A stretch of 32,300 nucleotides of DNA from Bacteriovorax sp. UBA1852. Its GTDB lineage: Bacteria > Bdellovibrionota > Bacteriovoracia > Bacteriovoracales > Bacteriovoracaceae. The DNA lies in the NCBI GenBank assembly GCA_002338505.1, contig DDIK01000140.1, positions 957-33,256 on the forward strand, written 5' to 3'. The stretch's first letter is position 1, and each line of letters starts with the position of its first letter. Position numbers and translations under genes: made by a program. A model generated the notes under the pieces. The model saw only the letters and a program-made list of their open reading frames with translations, was not told where the DNA came from and made no database searches. This document shows, piece after piece, positions 23,110-31,169 of the stretch.

Positions 23110-24188
23110 ATGCGTTCAGATACCTTTTTAATTAATGTTGAAAAATCTTTTATATCTATAACTGTATGATTGGGTTCCATCCTACTTACTGCCCCTGGCA
23201 TTCCCCAGACTACAGAGGACTCCTGATCCTGAATAAAGTTATAACTACCATTTTTATTCAATGATACAACACCTCTTGCACCATCCTCACCCATCCCAGT
23301 GAGGATAATAGTTAAGACTTGAGAGCTAAAGTTTTTGTTAATTGACTCAAATAGTACATCTACAGACGGCCTAACAAAGCAGACTTTCTCATCTTGGTTT
23401 AATTTTATGCAATTATCTTTAGTTACAGTCATATGATAGTCACCAGGAGCAATGAGACACTTTCCTGATTCAAGAGTATCTCCATCCTTAGCTTCAACAA
23501 TTGTATTATGTTCGTTCTTATTTAAAAGTTCAGCAAGCTTCTGAGTGAACATCGGAGGCATATGCTGAACAATTACAACGGGAACACTTATCTTAAAGTC
23601 TATATTATCAAATATTTTCTTTAGTGCGTCAGGACCACCTGTGCTACATCCTATAGCAATAAGCTTTGGCTTAATTGACATCTTTGAAACAATTCCATCT
23701 ATATTTGTGATGGGAATGCCCGTCGACATTGGTTCGCTTTTTATGGGTGTTTTCACACTAGCTTTAACACCATTTTTAAGATCTTGCTTAGTTTTTAGAG
23801 CTTCAATTTTTGGCACTAATTCCAGCTTGATAGCTTCAAGAGAATCTTCTATTGTTCCTTTTCCTTCAATCTTTGTTACAAAGTCATTAGCGCCAGCAGC
23901 GAGAGCATCAATAGTTTTCTCTGCTCCAGACTTCGTAAATGAAGAAAATACAACAATAAGAACCTTTGTATTAAATTTCCTAATCTCTTTTATTGTCTCT
24001 AGGCCATCCATTACTGGCATTTCCATATCTAATGTAATGAGCTCCGTATCTGGATTTTGCTTTAAAAAATCAAGAGCAATTTTACCATTGCTACATGTTT
24101 TAAAAACACTATATCTCTCAACTTCATTAAGAGCCTGAGTAATGGATGTTCTAAAAACTATTGAATCATCTACAACTAGTATTTTCAT
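23106..24188 (-). CDS. cheB: Chemoreceptor methylesterase CheB
   Basis: Removes receptor methyl groups and deamidates glutamines, opposing CheR. It is 360 aa. The receiver is residues 1-120 (VVDDSIVFR, acceptor Asp in TLDMEMPVMDG, Ser/Thr in FSSFTKSG). The linker is about 120-170. The esterase domain shows its catalytic triad: Ser in IGCSTGGPDAL, His in VQHMPPMFT, Asp in LTGMGEDGARG. All key residues are present and the length is normal, so it should be active and phospho-controlled by one of the CheA kinases. It starts on the stop of the MCP gene (23106-24188 abutting 24188) and overlaps the next gene by ATGA, showing tight translational coupling. Confidence 0.95.
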   Translation of the reverse strand: MKILVVDDSIVFRTSITQALNEVERYSVFKTCSNGKIALDFLKQNPDTELITLDMEMPVMDGLETIKEIRKFNTKVLIVVFSSFTKSGAEKTIDALAAGANDFVTKIEGKGTIEDSLEAIKLELVPKIEALKTKQDLKNGVKASVKTPIKSEPMSTGIPITNIDGIVSKMSIKPKLIAIGCSTGGPDALKKIFDNIDFKISVPVVIVQHMPPMFTQKLAELLNKNEHNTIVEAKDGDTLESGKCLIAPGDYHMTVTKDNCIKLNQDEKVCFVRPSVDVLFESINKNFSSQVLTIILTGMGEDGARGVVSLNKNGSYNFIQDQESSVVWGMPGAVSRMEPNHTVIDIKDFSTLIKKVSERI

Positions 24189-26089
24189 TAAATCTCAATT
24201 TTTTCTATATAACCTTTAAGTTTTTCAGCAATCTTCTCAAGGTTTCTTGAAGACTCCTGAGCATTCGTAGCATCTTTACCTGTATTGCCTGCAGCTTCAG
24301 AAACTTGGGTAATATTCTCATTAATCTGCTTAACACCTTCTGCCGCTTCCGTAACAATTCTTGTTACCTCATTAGTTGTTGCAGCCTGCTCTTCAACTGA
24401 AGCAGCAATATTACCAGCATACCCATTCACCTTTTCGATAGCATCAGAGATTTCTCCAATTGCAGTGACCGCGTTCTTGGAATCACCTTGAATTGCTTCA
24501 ATCTTCTTTGTGATGTCCGCAGTTGCCTTTGCTGTTTGTTTTGCAAGCTCTTTAACTTCATTAGCAACAACAGCAAATCCTTTTCCGGCCTCACCTGCTC
24601 GAGCAGCCTCAATTGTTGCATTGAGAGCTAATAGGTTTGTCTGTTGAGCAATTGATGAAATTACCTTGATAACATTTCCAATATCCATACTACTATCACC
24701 AAGTTGACCAATTATCTCATTTGTTGATTTTGCCATTTTCATAGCATCATTCGACATTGAAGAGGCTTCATTTGTTGTTTGCGTAATTTCTTTAATGGCA
24801 GCAACCATTTCTTCCATATTTGAAGCAACGGTCTGAACACCAGCATTGATTTCTTCAGATGCTGTACTTGCAGTATTTGCTTGAGCTGCGGTCTCTTCTG
24901 CAGAAGCAGTAAGTGAGCCTGAGACAGCAATTAAAGACGTCGCGGAGTCAGATAACTCATCAGAACTTGTCGTTAATACATCAAGTAGCGCATAACGATC
25001 AGTAATGACTTCCCAAGTTACCATCGGCCCGATGTATGAACCATCTTCATCATTAATAGCAGAAATATTTAATTGTAATTTCTCTGGACCTAAATCTATA
25101 TTAGCAGTGTGAGGTAAGTTTCTAGGATCACCAATAATTCTTCTCTGAACCTCTGGATTTTTATGAAACATGTCGATACTTCTACCTTCTAGGTTTTCAA
25201 CTCTGTCTGGTAAATACTGCTCCAGTCCCTTCAGTGTTCGTTTTGCACTTTCATTAAGATATGTAAGAATTCCATCAGGTGTTGCCATCATTGTATTAAT
25301 TGGTGATTTTTCAACCATTTGCATCATGCGCGACATTTCGCGCCTTTGCTTTAACTGCTCAGTTACGACATCCCAAGTTACCATTGGACCTAAGTAATTT
25401 CCGTCAGGACTAACTATTGGAGAAACCAGAAGATCTAATTTTTCTGGACCGACATCTATTGTTGCTCGATGAGGAAGATTACTTGGATCAGCGACTATCT
25501 TTCTTTGTACCGCAGGATCTTTATGAAACCAATCAATACTATGATCTACTAAGTTCTCAACTCTGTCTGGAAGATACTGCTCAAGAGTTTTTAATGTCTT
25601 TTGTGATGCTTCGTTCATATAAATTAATAATCCCTCAGGAGTAGCAAGCATGGTATTAATAGGTGACTTCTCTACCATTTGCATCATGCGATTCATTTCT
25701 TCTTCGTTCTTTAGCTTATCTGTAACGATACTCCATGTTACCATCGGCCCAAGGTATTCACCTTTGTCATTCAATATGGGTGAAACTAAAAGATCGAGTT
25801 TTTCTGGGCCTACCTCAATAATAGACTGATGCGGAAGATTTGAAGGATCAGCGATAATTTTTCTCTGATGCTCTGGGTTCTTATGAAACCAGTCAATACT
25901 TTGTCCTTCCAAATTATCAACTCGGTCAGGAAGATATTGCTCTAAAAGCTTAAGTGTCTTCTTCGACTGAGGATTCATATAAGTAAGTATCCCTTCGGGA
26001 GTAGCAAACATTATATTAATCGGTGACTTCTCAGTCAGTTGTTCAAAATTGATAGAATTGTCAAATTGTTCAGCATTCAGTTTACTCAT
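24188..26089 (-). CDS. Soluble methyl-accepting chemotaxis protein with three tandem PAS domains
   Basis: Cytoplasmic chemoreceptor, 633 aa, with no transmembrane segment. Three PAS repeats of exactly 120 residues (21-140, 141-260, 261 to about 368) precede the signalling coil, whose tip region reads QQTNLLALNATIEAARAGE then GKGFAVVANEVKELAKQT. Each PAS keeps an FHK motif (H69, H189, H309) and a MVTW motif (W119, W239, W359). As I recall, those positions in the Aer2-type PAS family include the heme-ligating His and the ligand-sensing Trp, so oxygen or redox sensing is plausible but unproven. CheR and CheB in the same operon should adapt it. TGGAG precedes ATG 26089. It forms a soluble array with the neighbouring CheW and CheA (inference). 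Confidence 0.94.
   Translation of the reverse strand: MSKLNAEQFDNSINFEQLTEKSPINIMFATPEGILTYMNPQSKKTLKLLEQYLPDRVDNLEGQSIDWFHKNPEHQRKIIADPSNLPHQSIIEVGPEKLDLLVSPILNDKGEYLGPMVTWSIVTDKLKNEEEMNRMMQMVEKSPINTMLATPEGLLIYMNEASQKTLKTLEQYLPDRVENLVDHSIDWFHKDPAVQRKIVADPSNLPHRATIDVGPEKLDLLVSPIVSPDGNYLGPMVTWDVVTEQLKQRREMSRMMQMVEKSPINTMMATPDGILTYLNESAKRTLKGLEQYLPDRVENLEGRSIDMFHKNPEVQRRIIGDPRNLPHTANIDLGPEKLQLNISAINDEDGSYIGPMVTWEVITDRYALLDVLTTSSDELSDSATSLIAVSGSLTASAEETAAQANTASTASEEINAGVQTVASNMEEMVAAIKEITQTTNEASSMSNDAMKMAKSTNEIIGQLGDSSMDIGNVIKVISSIAQQTNLLALNATIEAARAGEAGKGFAVVANEVKELAKQTAKATADITKKIEAIQGDSKNAVTAIGEISDAIEKVNGYAGNIAASVEEQAATTNEVTRIVTEAAEGVKQINENITQVSEAAGNTGKDATNAQESSRNLEKIAEKLKGYIEKIEI
24985..26029 (-). 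repeat. Three tandem ~360-bp PAS-encoding repeats
   Basis: Units at 25670-26029, 25310-25669 and about 24985-25309, each beginning at the codons for KSPIN and containing LEQYLPDRV and GPMVTW. Units one and two are closest in protein sequence; the third has lost part of the LDLLVSP strand (LQLNISA). An in-frame internal triplication of one sensor module. Confidence 0.9.
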
Positions 26090-26100
26090 GTTATCTCCAG

Positions 26101-26538
26101 TTATTCATCTATTGTTAAAATTTTATCTAAGTCTAATAATATTATTAATTTCTTTTCTAATTTATAAACGCCCTTAATAAAGCCTCTTACCGTTTCACTA
26201 ATAGTCTCAGGACTTTCCTCAAATGATTGCTCTTCGACCTCAATTACATCTAGTATCTCATCAACGGTTAGAGCATAAAGAGAGTCATCATTACTAACAA
26301 TGATATTCATATGATCATCCGTTTGCGCTTCTTCCATTTTAAAGAGCTCTCTCAAACTAAGTGATGTAACGATCTGACCTCTTAGATTAATAAGTCCTTT
26401 TACGTATGATTGCGCAAGTGGAACTTGGGTTAACTTTTGTGGTTTAATGACTTCTTGTACCTCAAGTACAGGGATTGCATAATAATCGCCCTTAATTTTA
26501 AAACCACATAATTGAGTTGTTGTTATAATTTCTTCCAT
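26101..26538 (-). CDS. cheW: CheW-type chemotaxis coupling protein
   Basis: Single CheW domain, 145 aa, linking the receptor tip to CheA. It reads QLCGFKIKGDYYAIPVLEVQEVI at the start, then VPLAQSYVKGLINLRGQIVTSLSLRELF (the NLRG loop typical of CheW), and LYALTVDEILDVIEV. ATG 26538 lies just after the CheA stop (26540), with one base between the genes, and the MCP gene follows after 11 bases. The order cheA-cheW-mcp-cheB within one transcript argues that these proteins form one signalling complex. Confidence 0.95.
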   Translation of the reverse strand: MEEIITTTQLCGFKIKGDYYAIPVLEVQEVIKPQKLTQVPLAQSYVKGLINLRGQIVTSLSLRELFKMEEAQTDDHMNIIVSNDDSLYALTVDEILDVIEVEEQSFEESPETISETVRGFIKGVYKLEKKLIILLDLDKILTIDE

Positions 26539-26539
26539 G

Positions 26540-29323
26540 TTAACTCTTTAACTCCCTGACCGCTTGAATTGCTTTAGCACTATTTTGTTTGTCAAAGCAT
26601 AAGTCAAAACCTGATTTAAGTATTTCCTCATATCGCTTTGTTACTAAGGTTGAGATAGCAATAATTGGTATATTCTTGTCTCTCTCTCTAATATTTTTAA
26701 CGAAATCCCAACCGTCCATAACGGGCATCTCAATATCAGAAACTATTGCTAAGAGGTCATTTGAATACTTTTCAAGTCCCTCTTTACCATTCTTTGCTGT
26801 AAGGACTTTAAACCCAGCATCTTTAAAACTTTCTTCCTGTACCTTTAAAAATAGTTCTGAATCTTCTACGATTAGGACTTTTCCTTTATCTTCACTAGAC
26901 AGCTTCTTGATAAAGTCCTGCATATCTAAAATTGAATACAGATCTAAAATTGTTACGGATTTCTCATTTATATATGCGCTTCCTAGAAATCCATCGCGAT
27001 CAACTGTTTCAACTGAAATTTCACTTGTATTTATTGCAATATCAGAGATCTCACTCACAATAATTCCAACCTGAGTCCCTCTCGCTCTAACAACAACGAC
27101 AGGAAGTACAAGCTTCTCATCTGATTTCTTACTAAGTAGACTATCTCCAGATAACTTTAATGTTTGCTCTAGATTAATCAGAGGCATAGCTTTATCACGA
27201 TAACGGATAAGCGCCTGCTGTCCACTCCACTCTACATCTTTATAAACAAACTCTTCTAATCGGTGTACAATTGATAAAGGAATACCATATTGTCTATCAT
27301 CGCCTAAACGACATAATAGAACCTCATCATTATATGCAGGACCAGTATTTACTTCGCGTATTGTATCATTTGAATTAAAACTCTTACGTCCTTGATAGCC
27401 ACTCATATAATTATAAAATCCAAGTCCATCAATAATGAGTGAAACTGTTCCGTCTCCCATTATTGTTGCTCCACCAAAAACGGTTATATCTTTAAGCTTT
27501 CGACTAAGAGGCTTCACTACGATTTCTTCTGTATCATGTATGTGATCGACAACTAAACCATAAATAAAGCCCTCTGCTTTAAGTACGACAATATTTAAAT
27601 CCTTCTTTTTTCTCTCTTGTCTCTGTATAGCGAGACATTCACTTAATCTAAAAACAGGAATTAAGTCACCCCTTAAGCGAAAGAACTCGGAATCATGAAT
27701 TAACTCTATTTCTTTATCATCATCTTCCTCTTCAATTCTTACAAGCTCCATCAAGTTAACCTGAGGAATCGCAAAGGTTTCAGAGCTTGAATGAACAACT
27801 AAGGCCGGAACAATTGCAAGAGTCAGAGGAATTTTCAATTTGAAAGTTGTCCCTTCCCCAACGGTCGAGTCGACTTCAACAGTTCCACCAATCTTTTCAA
27901 TATTGGACTTAACGACATCCATCCCCACACCACGACCAGAAATATTAGTCACTTCATCCGCTGTAGAAAAACCTGGAGCAAAGATTAGGTTTATAATTTG
28001 TTTTTTAGATAAATTTGTACCATCACCAGAAACAACCTTCTTCTCAATAGCTTTTTTCAAGATAACATCAGGATTTATTCCATTTCCATCATCAACGATC
28101 TCAATTGTTACTTGCCCGCCCTCATGATATGAACGGATATTAATAACCGCTGTCTCTGATTTATTAGCAGCAAGTCTCGCCTTTGGTTTCTCTATTCCAT
28201 GATCAACTGCATTTCTAATAAGATGTGTAAGCGGGTCTCGAATTGCTTCTAAGAGAGTCTTATCTAGTTCAGTATCTTTACCTTCAATAAATAATTTAAT
28301 ATTTTTCTTCTGGGCTTTTGCAAGATCTCTGACAACTCTCTCAAACTTTGTTAGTACACTCCCTACGGGTTGCATTCTTGTCGTCATGATATCTGTCTGC
28401 AACTCTGTTGTAATTGTATTTAATGAATGAGCAAGTCTATTCAACTCAGATGAACTATCTTGATTAGCAAACTGTAGTATTTGATTTCGATTTAAAACAA
28501 GCTCACCAACAACATTCATTATTTTGTCCAATAATGATACATTTACTCTAACAACAGTATCGACTAAGTTTCCAGTACTCTTGGTTGCCTCGGTTACTCT
28601 CTTCTCATTTTTCGGTGCCTTATTCTTGTATTTCTCAAAAACATCTTTATTTGAACGCTCTCTATCAGGAACTTTAACGTCCACACTCTTAATGGTCTCT
28701 TCTGATGGTTGTCCATCTGCCGATTTTTCTTGAGACTCGTTCATTTCTAACAAATTCAATAATTCATTTTCTAATGAATCTTTTTCATCACTATTACTTT
28801 CTTTAGGTATTTGCTTTGCTTTTGAATCTAGATTTTTAATAAATTCTAAAGAGCTATCTTTTTCAAGTAGCGGTAGTTCTTCACCTAAAACTATCTCTTC
28901 ATCAGGTGAATCAAGTTTTACTTCCTTACTAAATGAAGGATCACTTAATTGCTCTAACTTCTTAATCAGTGATTCATAATTCTCATTACCTTCATTTCCA
29001 TTTTCTTCAATAGTTCTTAGTATTGAAATACAAGCATCAAAGCTTTCAAGAAGAGCATCAACCATGTCAGAGTTTAGAGTTAGTTTACTTTCTCGTAAAT
29101 GATCTAATATATTTTCACCTTGATGTGTAATATCTTGCAAAAGCTTTAGTCCTAAAAAGCTAGCGCTACCTTTTAATGTATGGACTTTTCTAAATATAGC
29201 GTTCAGTAATTCAATATCATGAGGCGCACTTTCATATTGAGTAAGTTCGCTATTAATATTATTTAAATTGTCGAAGGATTCGATCAAAAATTCTTTAACA
29301 ATTGGAGAGGACAAATCAACCAT
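26540..29323 (-). CDS. cheA: CheA histidine kinase with two CheW domains and C-terminal receiver
   Basis: Central kinase of the cluster, about 927 aa. Hpt domain 1-115 has phospho-His H48 in FRKVHTLKGSASF; a long acidic linker (115-250) lacks a recognisable P2 domain; the dimerisation region starts at VDTVVRVNVSLLDKIMNVV; the ATPase domain has HLIRNAVDHGIEKP, VDDGNGIN and GFSTADEVTNISGRGVGMD; two CheW-like domains follow (about 500-640 and 665-800). A receiver ends the protein (VEDSE, acceptor Asp in VSDIEMPVMDG, ISTL, Lys in FDKQN). ATG 29323 is preferred over 29329 because AGG lies seven rather than one base upstream. CheA-REC fusions occur in Frz/Pil-like and other alternative chemosensory systems. 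It leads the cheW-mcp-cheB-cheY-cheR operon. Confidence 0.95.
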   Translation of the reverse strand: MVDLSSPIVKEFLIESFDNLNNINSELTQYESAPHDIELLNAIFRKVHTLKGSASFLGLKLLQDITHQGENILDHLRESKLTLNSDMVDALLESFDACISILRTIEENGNEGNENYESLIKKLEQLSDPSFSKEVKLDSPDEEIVLGEELPLLEKDSSLEFIKNLDSKAKQIPKESNSDEKDSLENELLNLLEMNESQEKSADGQPSEETIKSVDVKVPDRERSNKDVFEKYKNKAPKNEKRVTEATKSTGNLVDTVVRVNVSLLDKIMNVVGELVLNRNQILQFANQDSSSELNRLAHSLNTITTELQTDIMTTRMQPVGSVLTKFERVVRDLAKAQKKNIKLFIEGKDTELDKTLLEAIRDPLTHLIRNAVDHGIEKPKARLAANKSETAVINIRSYHEGGQVTIEIVDDGNGINPDVILKKAIEKKVVSGDGTNLSKKQIINLIFAPGFSTADEVTNISGRGVGMDVVKSNIEKIGGTVEVDSTVGEGTTFKLKIPLTLAIVPALVVHSSSETFAIPQVNLMELVRIEEEDDDKEIELIHDSEFFRLRGDLIPVFRLSECLAIQRQERKKKDLNIVVLKAEGFIYGLVVDHIHDTEEIVVKPLSRKLKDITVFGGATIMGDGTVSLIIDGLGFYNYMSGYQGRKSFNSNDTIREVNTGPAYNDEVLLCRLGDDRQYGIPLSIVHRLEEFVYKDVEWSGQQALIRYRDKAMPLINLEQTLKLSGDSLLSKKSDEKLVLPVVVVRARGTQVGIIVSEISDIAINTSEISVETVDRDGFLGSAYINEKSVTILDLYSILDMQDFIKKLSSEDKGKVLIVEDSELFLKVQEESFKDAGFKVLTAKNGKEGLEKYSNDLLAIVSDIEMPVMDGWDFVKNIRERDKNIPIIAISTLVTKRYEEILKSGFDLCFDKQNSAKAIQAVRELKS

Positions 29324-29417
29324 TTTCATACCTAAATAAAATATAATATTATTTATTGTAGGCTATTTAAATTTATGGGACTATCTGTAATAATTGCCTT
29401 TACATGGCGAAAGACAT

Positions 29418-30455
29418 CTATTCACACTCAGGAATAACTACTTGATTAATTCTATCTGTCTGTATAATACGACAATCTTTTATGCTGGCATAAACATCTG
29501 ATACCATACATTCCTTTGCTTTCTTGTTTTGGTCTGTCCACAAATCGTTCTGACGACAGTCTAGCCATGCATTTCCATCAACACAGGCCCAGTGCTTCTT
29601 TTTACAGTTGTAAACAAGTCCTCGACCAAATTGTTCATAGCTTGGTGGATCTACATACTCAACTTTTTCAATTTTTTGACCTTTTTCCTCTTCTACTTTT
29701 TTTACTATTTTATTGAGTTGATCTTCCATACTATTTGCTTGCTTATCAAATGTTTCAGGCTTTGAGTTTTCAGGAGCACTATCAACCTCTGCTTCTAAAT
29801 CACTCATCATAGATTCAAAATCGTCATTCTTCACTTTTTCTGTCTCTTTAACTACTTTCTTAGACTCTTCTTTAATCTCTATAGGCTTTTGAACAATAGG
29901 TTCTTTAATTACATCTGATGGTTTAGCCTTTTCAGGCTCTTTTAATTCATCAGTTTTTTGTGTCAACTCTTCCTTCGCTTGGTTATTAATAGCGTTATTA
30001 ACAGTTTTTTCTGATGGTTGAGCAGGTTGTGCTTCAGGTTTTTTTACGATTTTCTTTGTTGCCTGCTTTATCTGCTTTTGCTTTTGCTTTTGCTTTTTAT
30101 TTTTATTTCCCTTTGGAGGAGCTTTTCTCTTTTTCACTACAGCACTAGGGGCTGGTTCCTTTTCCAGAACAAATTCTGTCACACCAAAGTATACTAAGCC
30201 TAGAACTACAAATGCTCTTATAAGTTTACTTATGAGATTAGGGCCTTCTTCTTCCTCTTCTTCATCATCCTCATCTTCATCATCTTCATCAGACTTTTTT
30301 GAGAAAAATTTCATTTTCTTAGTTGAGGTTTTTTCTACATCTATTCCTGTAGTAGTTATCTCTACATCTGTCTTTTCTTCAAGCTCTTCTTTTGAGTTAC
30401 CACCTGGCAACTTGCTTTTAAGCTCTTTTAATTTCTCTATAACACTATCAAACAT
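29418..30455 (-). CDS. Single-pass membrane protein with Lys/Pro-rich stalk and six-cysteine end
   Basis: A 345-aa protein I cannot assign. Residues 1-73 are charged, with 15 acidic residues in a row at 56-70. One hydrophobic helix follows (about 74-97, NLISKLIRAFVVLGLVYFG...). A long basic, Pro/Gln/Glu-rich unstructured stretch (98-275) includes KQKQKQKQ. The C-terminal domain of about 65 residues has six cysteines (YNCKKKHWACVDGNAWLDC..., KECMV, KDCRI, PECE), suggesting three disulfides outside the cytoplasm. The plan, cytoplasmic acidic head, one helix, TonB-like periplasmic stalk and compact tip, would suit an envelope-spanning device. GGAGAG lies close before ATG 30455. It is 88 bases upstream of cheA on the same strand. 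Confidence 0.8.
   Translation of the reverse strand: MFDSVIEKLKELKSKLPGGNSKEELEEKTDVEITTTGIDVEKTSTKKMKFFSKKSDEDDEDEDDEEEEEEGPNLISKLIRAFVVLGLVYFGVTEFVLEKEPAPSAVVKKRKAPPKGNKNKKQKQKQKQIKQATKKIVKKPEAQPAQPSEKTVNNAINNQAKEELTQKTDELKEPEKAKPSDVIKEPIVQKPIEIKEESKKVVKETEKVKNDDFESMMSDLEAEVDSAPENSKPETFDKQANSMEDQLNKIVKKVEEEKGQKIEKVEYVDPPSYEQFGRGLVYNCKKKHWACVDGNAWLDCRQNDLWTDQNKKAKECMVSDVYASIKDCRIIQTDRINQVVIPECE
30075..30098 (-). repeat. CTTTTG hexanucleotide tract within a coding region
   Basis: Three perfect CTTTTG units (30075-30092) followed by a partial fourth, encoding the Lys-Gln repeat in the stalk of the membrane protein. The unit is six bases, so slippage would change stalk length without shifting the frame. 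Confidence 0.7.
30246..30290 (-). repeat. Trinucleotide-like tract encoding 15 acidic residues
   Basis: Alternating TCT/TCC/ATC triplets on the plus strand give an uninterrupted Asp/Glu run just before the transmembrane helix. This is a low-complexity, in-frame tract likely to vary in length between strains. Confidence 0.75.
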
Positions 30456-30493
30456 GCGTTCTCTCCTTTACGCACTTGACTATACATAGAATC

Positions 30494-30520
30494 TTATCGA
30501 TAAATATGATAAATACTTAA
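30494..30520 (-). promoter_or_regulatory. Candidate sigma-28 promoter of the 30455 gene and che operon
   Basis: On the minus strand TTAAGTAT, exactly 11 bases, then ATCGATAA, against TAAAGTTT-N11-GCCGATAA: 12 of 16 match with ideal spacing. RNA would start near 30487, about 32 bases before ATG 30455. The che genes 88 bases further on could be read from it, as no clear terminator intervenes. Confidence 0.45.
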
Positions 30521-30531
30521 ATTTATGTAGG

Positions 30532-30537
30532 TATAGT
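30532..30537 (+). promoter_or_regulatory. Possible -10 box of the aldolase-like gene
   Basis: TATAGT (5/6) sits 23 bases before ATG 30561, inside GTATAGTC. The same octamer occurs inverted at 30478-30485, where it could be the -10 box of a second promoter for the opposite gene. Neither copy has a good -35 box at 16-18 bases, so support is weak. Confidence 0.25.
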
Positions 30538-30560
30538 CGACGTAATTGTGAGGATATTTG

Positions 30561-31169
30561 ATGATTGACGAAGGTATAATAAAATTCTCAGCTAAAAAGA
30601 ACAAGAACACCTTTAAGTTTAGCGATCCTCTTTATAGAGAAATAAATACTTCAAGAGATACTCTACATAAAAACAAACTTATTGGTGAGTACAAAGAGCA
30701 TAAAGTAGGTTATGGAAATATTAGCCTGAGACTCAAGGATGACAATTTTATCATTTCAGGCTCTCAGACAGGTAAATTATCAACTCTCACCCCAGAGCAA
30801 TACGTACTTATTGAAAATTACTCCTTTGATACAAACTCCGTAGACTTCTCTGGCTCACATAATCCCTCGAGTGAAACTCTTACACATGCCGCCATCTACT
30901 CTATATCTAAAAGCATCAATGCAGTTATTCATATTCATCATAACCAACTATGGCACTATTTAATAGATCATAACCACCCTGCGACATCTGAAAGTGTATC
31001 TTATGGGACTATTGAAATGGTAAAAGAGGTTCGTAACTTATCAACGGCTAATGAACACTTCAGTTTCGCGATGAAAGGGCATGAGGACGGAATAATTATC
31101 TACTCAACTTCGATGTCTCGAGCTCTAAACGAAACACTTAAACTATTTAGGACTATAGAAAAACTTTAG
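30561..31169 (+). CDS. Class II aldolase/adducin-family protein
   Basis: Zn-dependent aldolase/epimerase-fold protein, 202 aa. Key family positions are present: GYGNISLR (50-57, phosphate/backbone site), SGSQTGKLSTLTPEQ (66-80), PSSET with catalytic-type E105, HAAIY with H109, the metal pair H124-x-H126 in VIHIHH, and a third His in KGHEDGI near the end. Family members include fuculose-1-phosphate aldolase, ribulose-5-phosphate 4-epimerase and methylthioribulose-1-phosphate dehydratase (MtnB); substrate is not predictable here and no sugar or methionine-salvage genes adjoin. ATG 30561 follows GAGGATA at six bases; the TTG at 30558 is ignored. The 3' end overlaps the convergent ATP-grasp-like gene by 27 bases. 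Confidence 0.85.
   Translation: MIDEGIIKFSAKKNKNTFKFSDPLYREINTSRDTLHKNKLIGEYKEHKVGYGNISLRLKDDNFIISGSQTGKLSTLTPEQYVLIENYSFDTNSVDFSGSHNPSSETLTHAAIYSISKSINAVIHIHHNQLWHYLIDHNHPATSESVSYGTIEMVKEVRNLSTANEHFSFAMKGHEDGIIIYSTSMSRALNETLKLFRTIEKL

Noticed and set aside
23641..24138. Long open frame on the plus strand opposite cheB
   Set aside because: It is antisense to the conserved CheB sequence; composition is typical of a shadow frame, with no ribosome site or recognisable motif.
26589..27074. 161-codon open frame on the plus strand opposite the cheA receiver
   Set aside because: Antisense to well-conserved CheA receiver and CheW codons, Ser-rich as expected from a mirror frame; no independent evidence.
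29330..29417. A terminator or promoter in the gap between the 30455 gene and cheA
   Set aside because: Only imperfect short pairing (CTTTCGCC/GGC region) without a T-run, and no well-spaced promoter boxes; treated as an intercistronic spacer.
30478..30538. Inverted octamers GACTATAC / GTATAGTC in the divergent region as a regulator site
   Set aside because: The arms are 45 bases apart and each can be explained as a -10 box; no operator-like symmetry at usual spacing.
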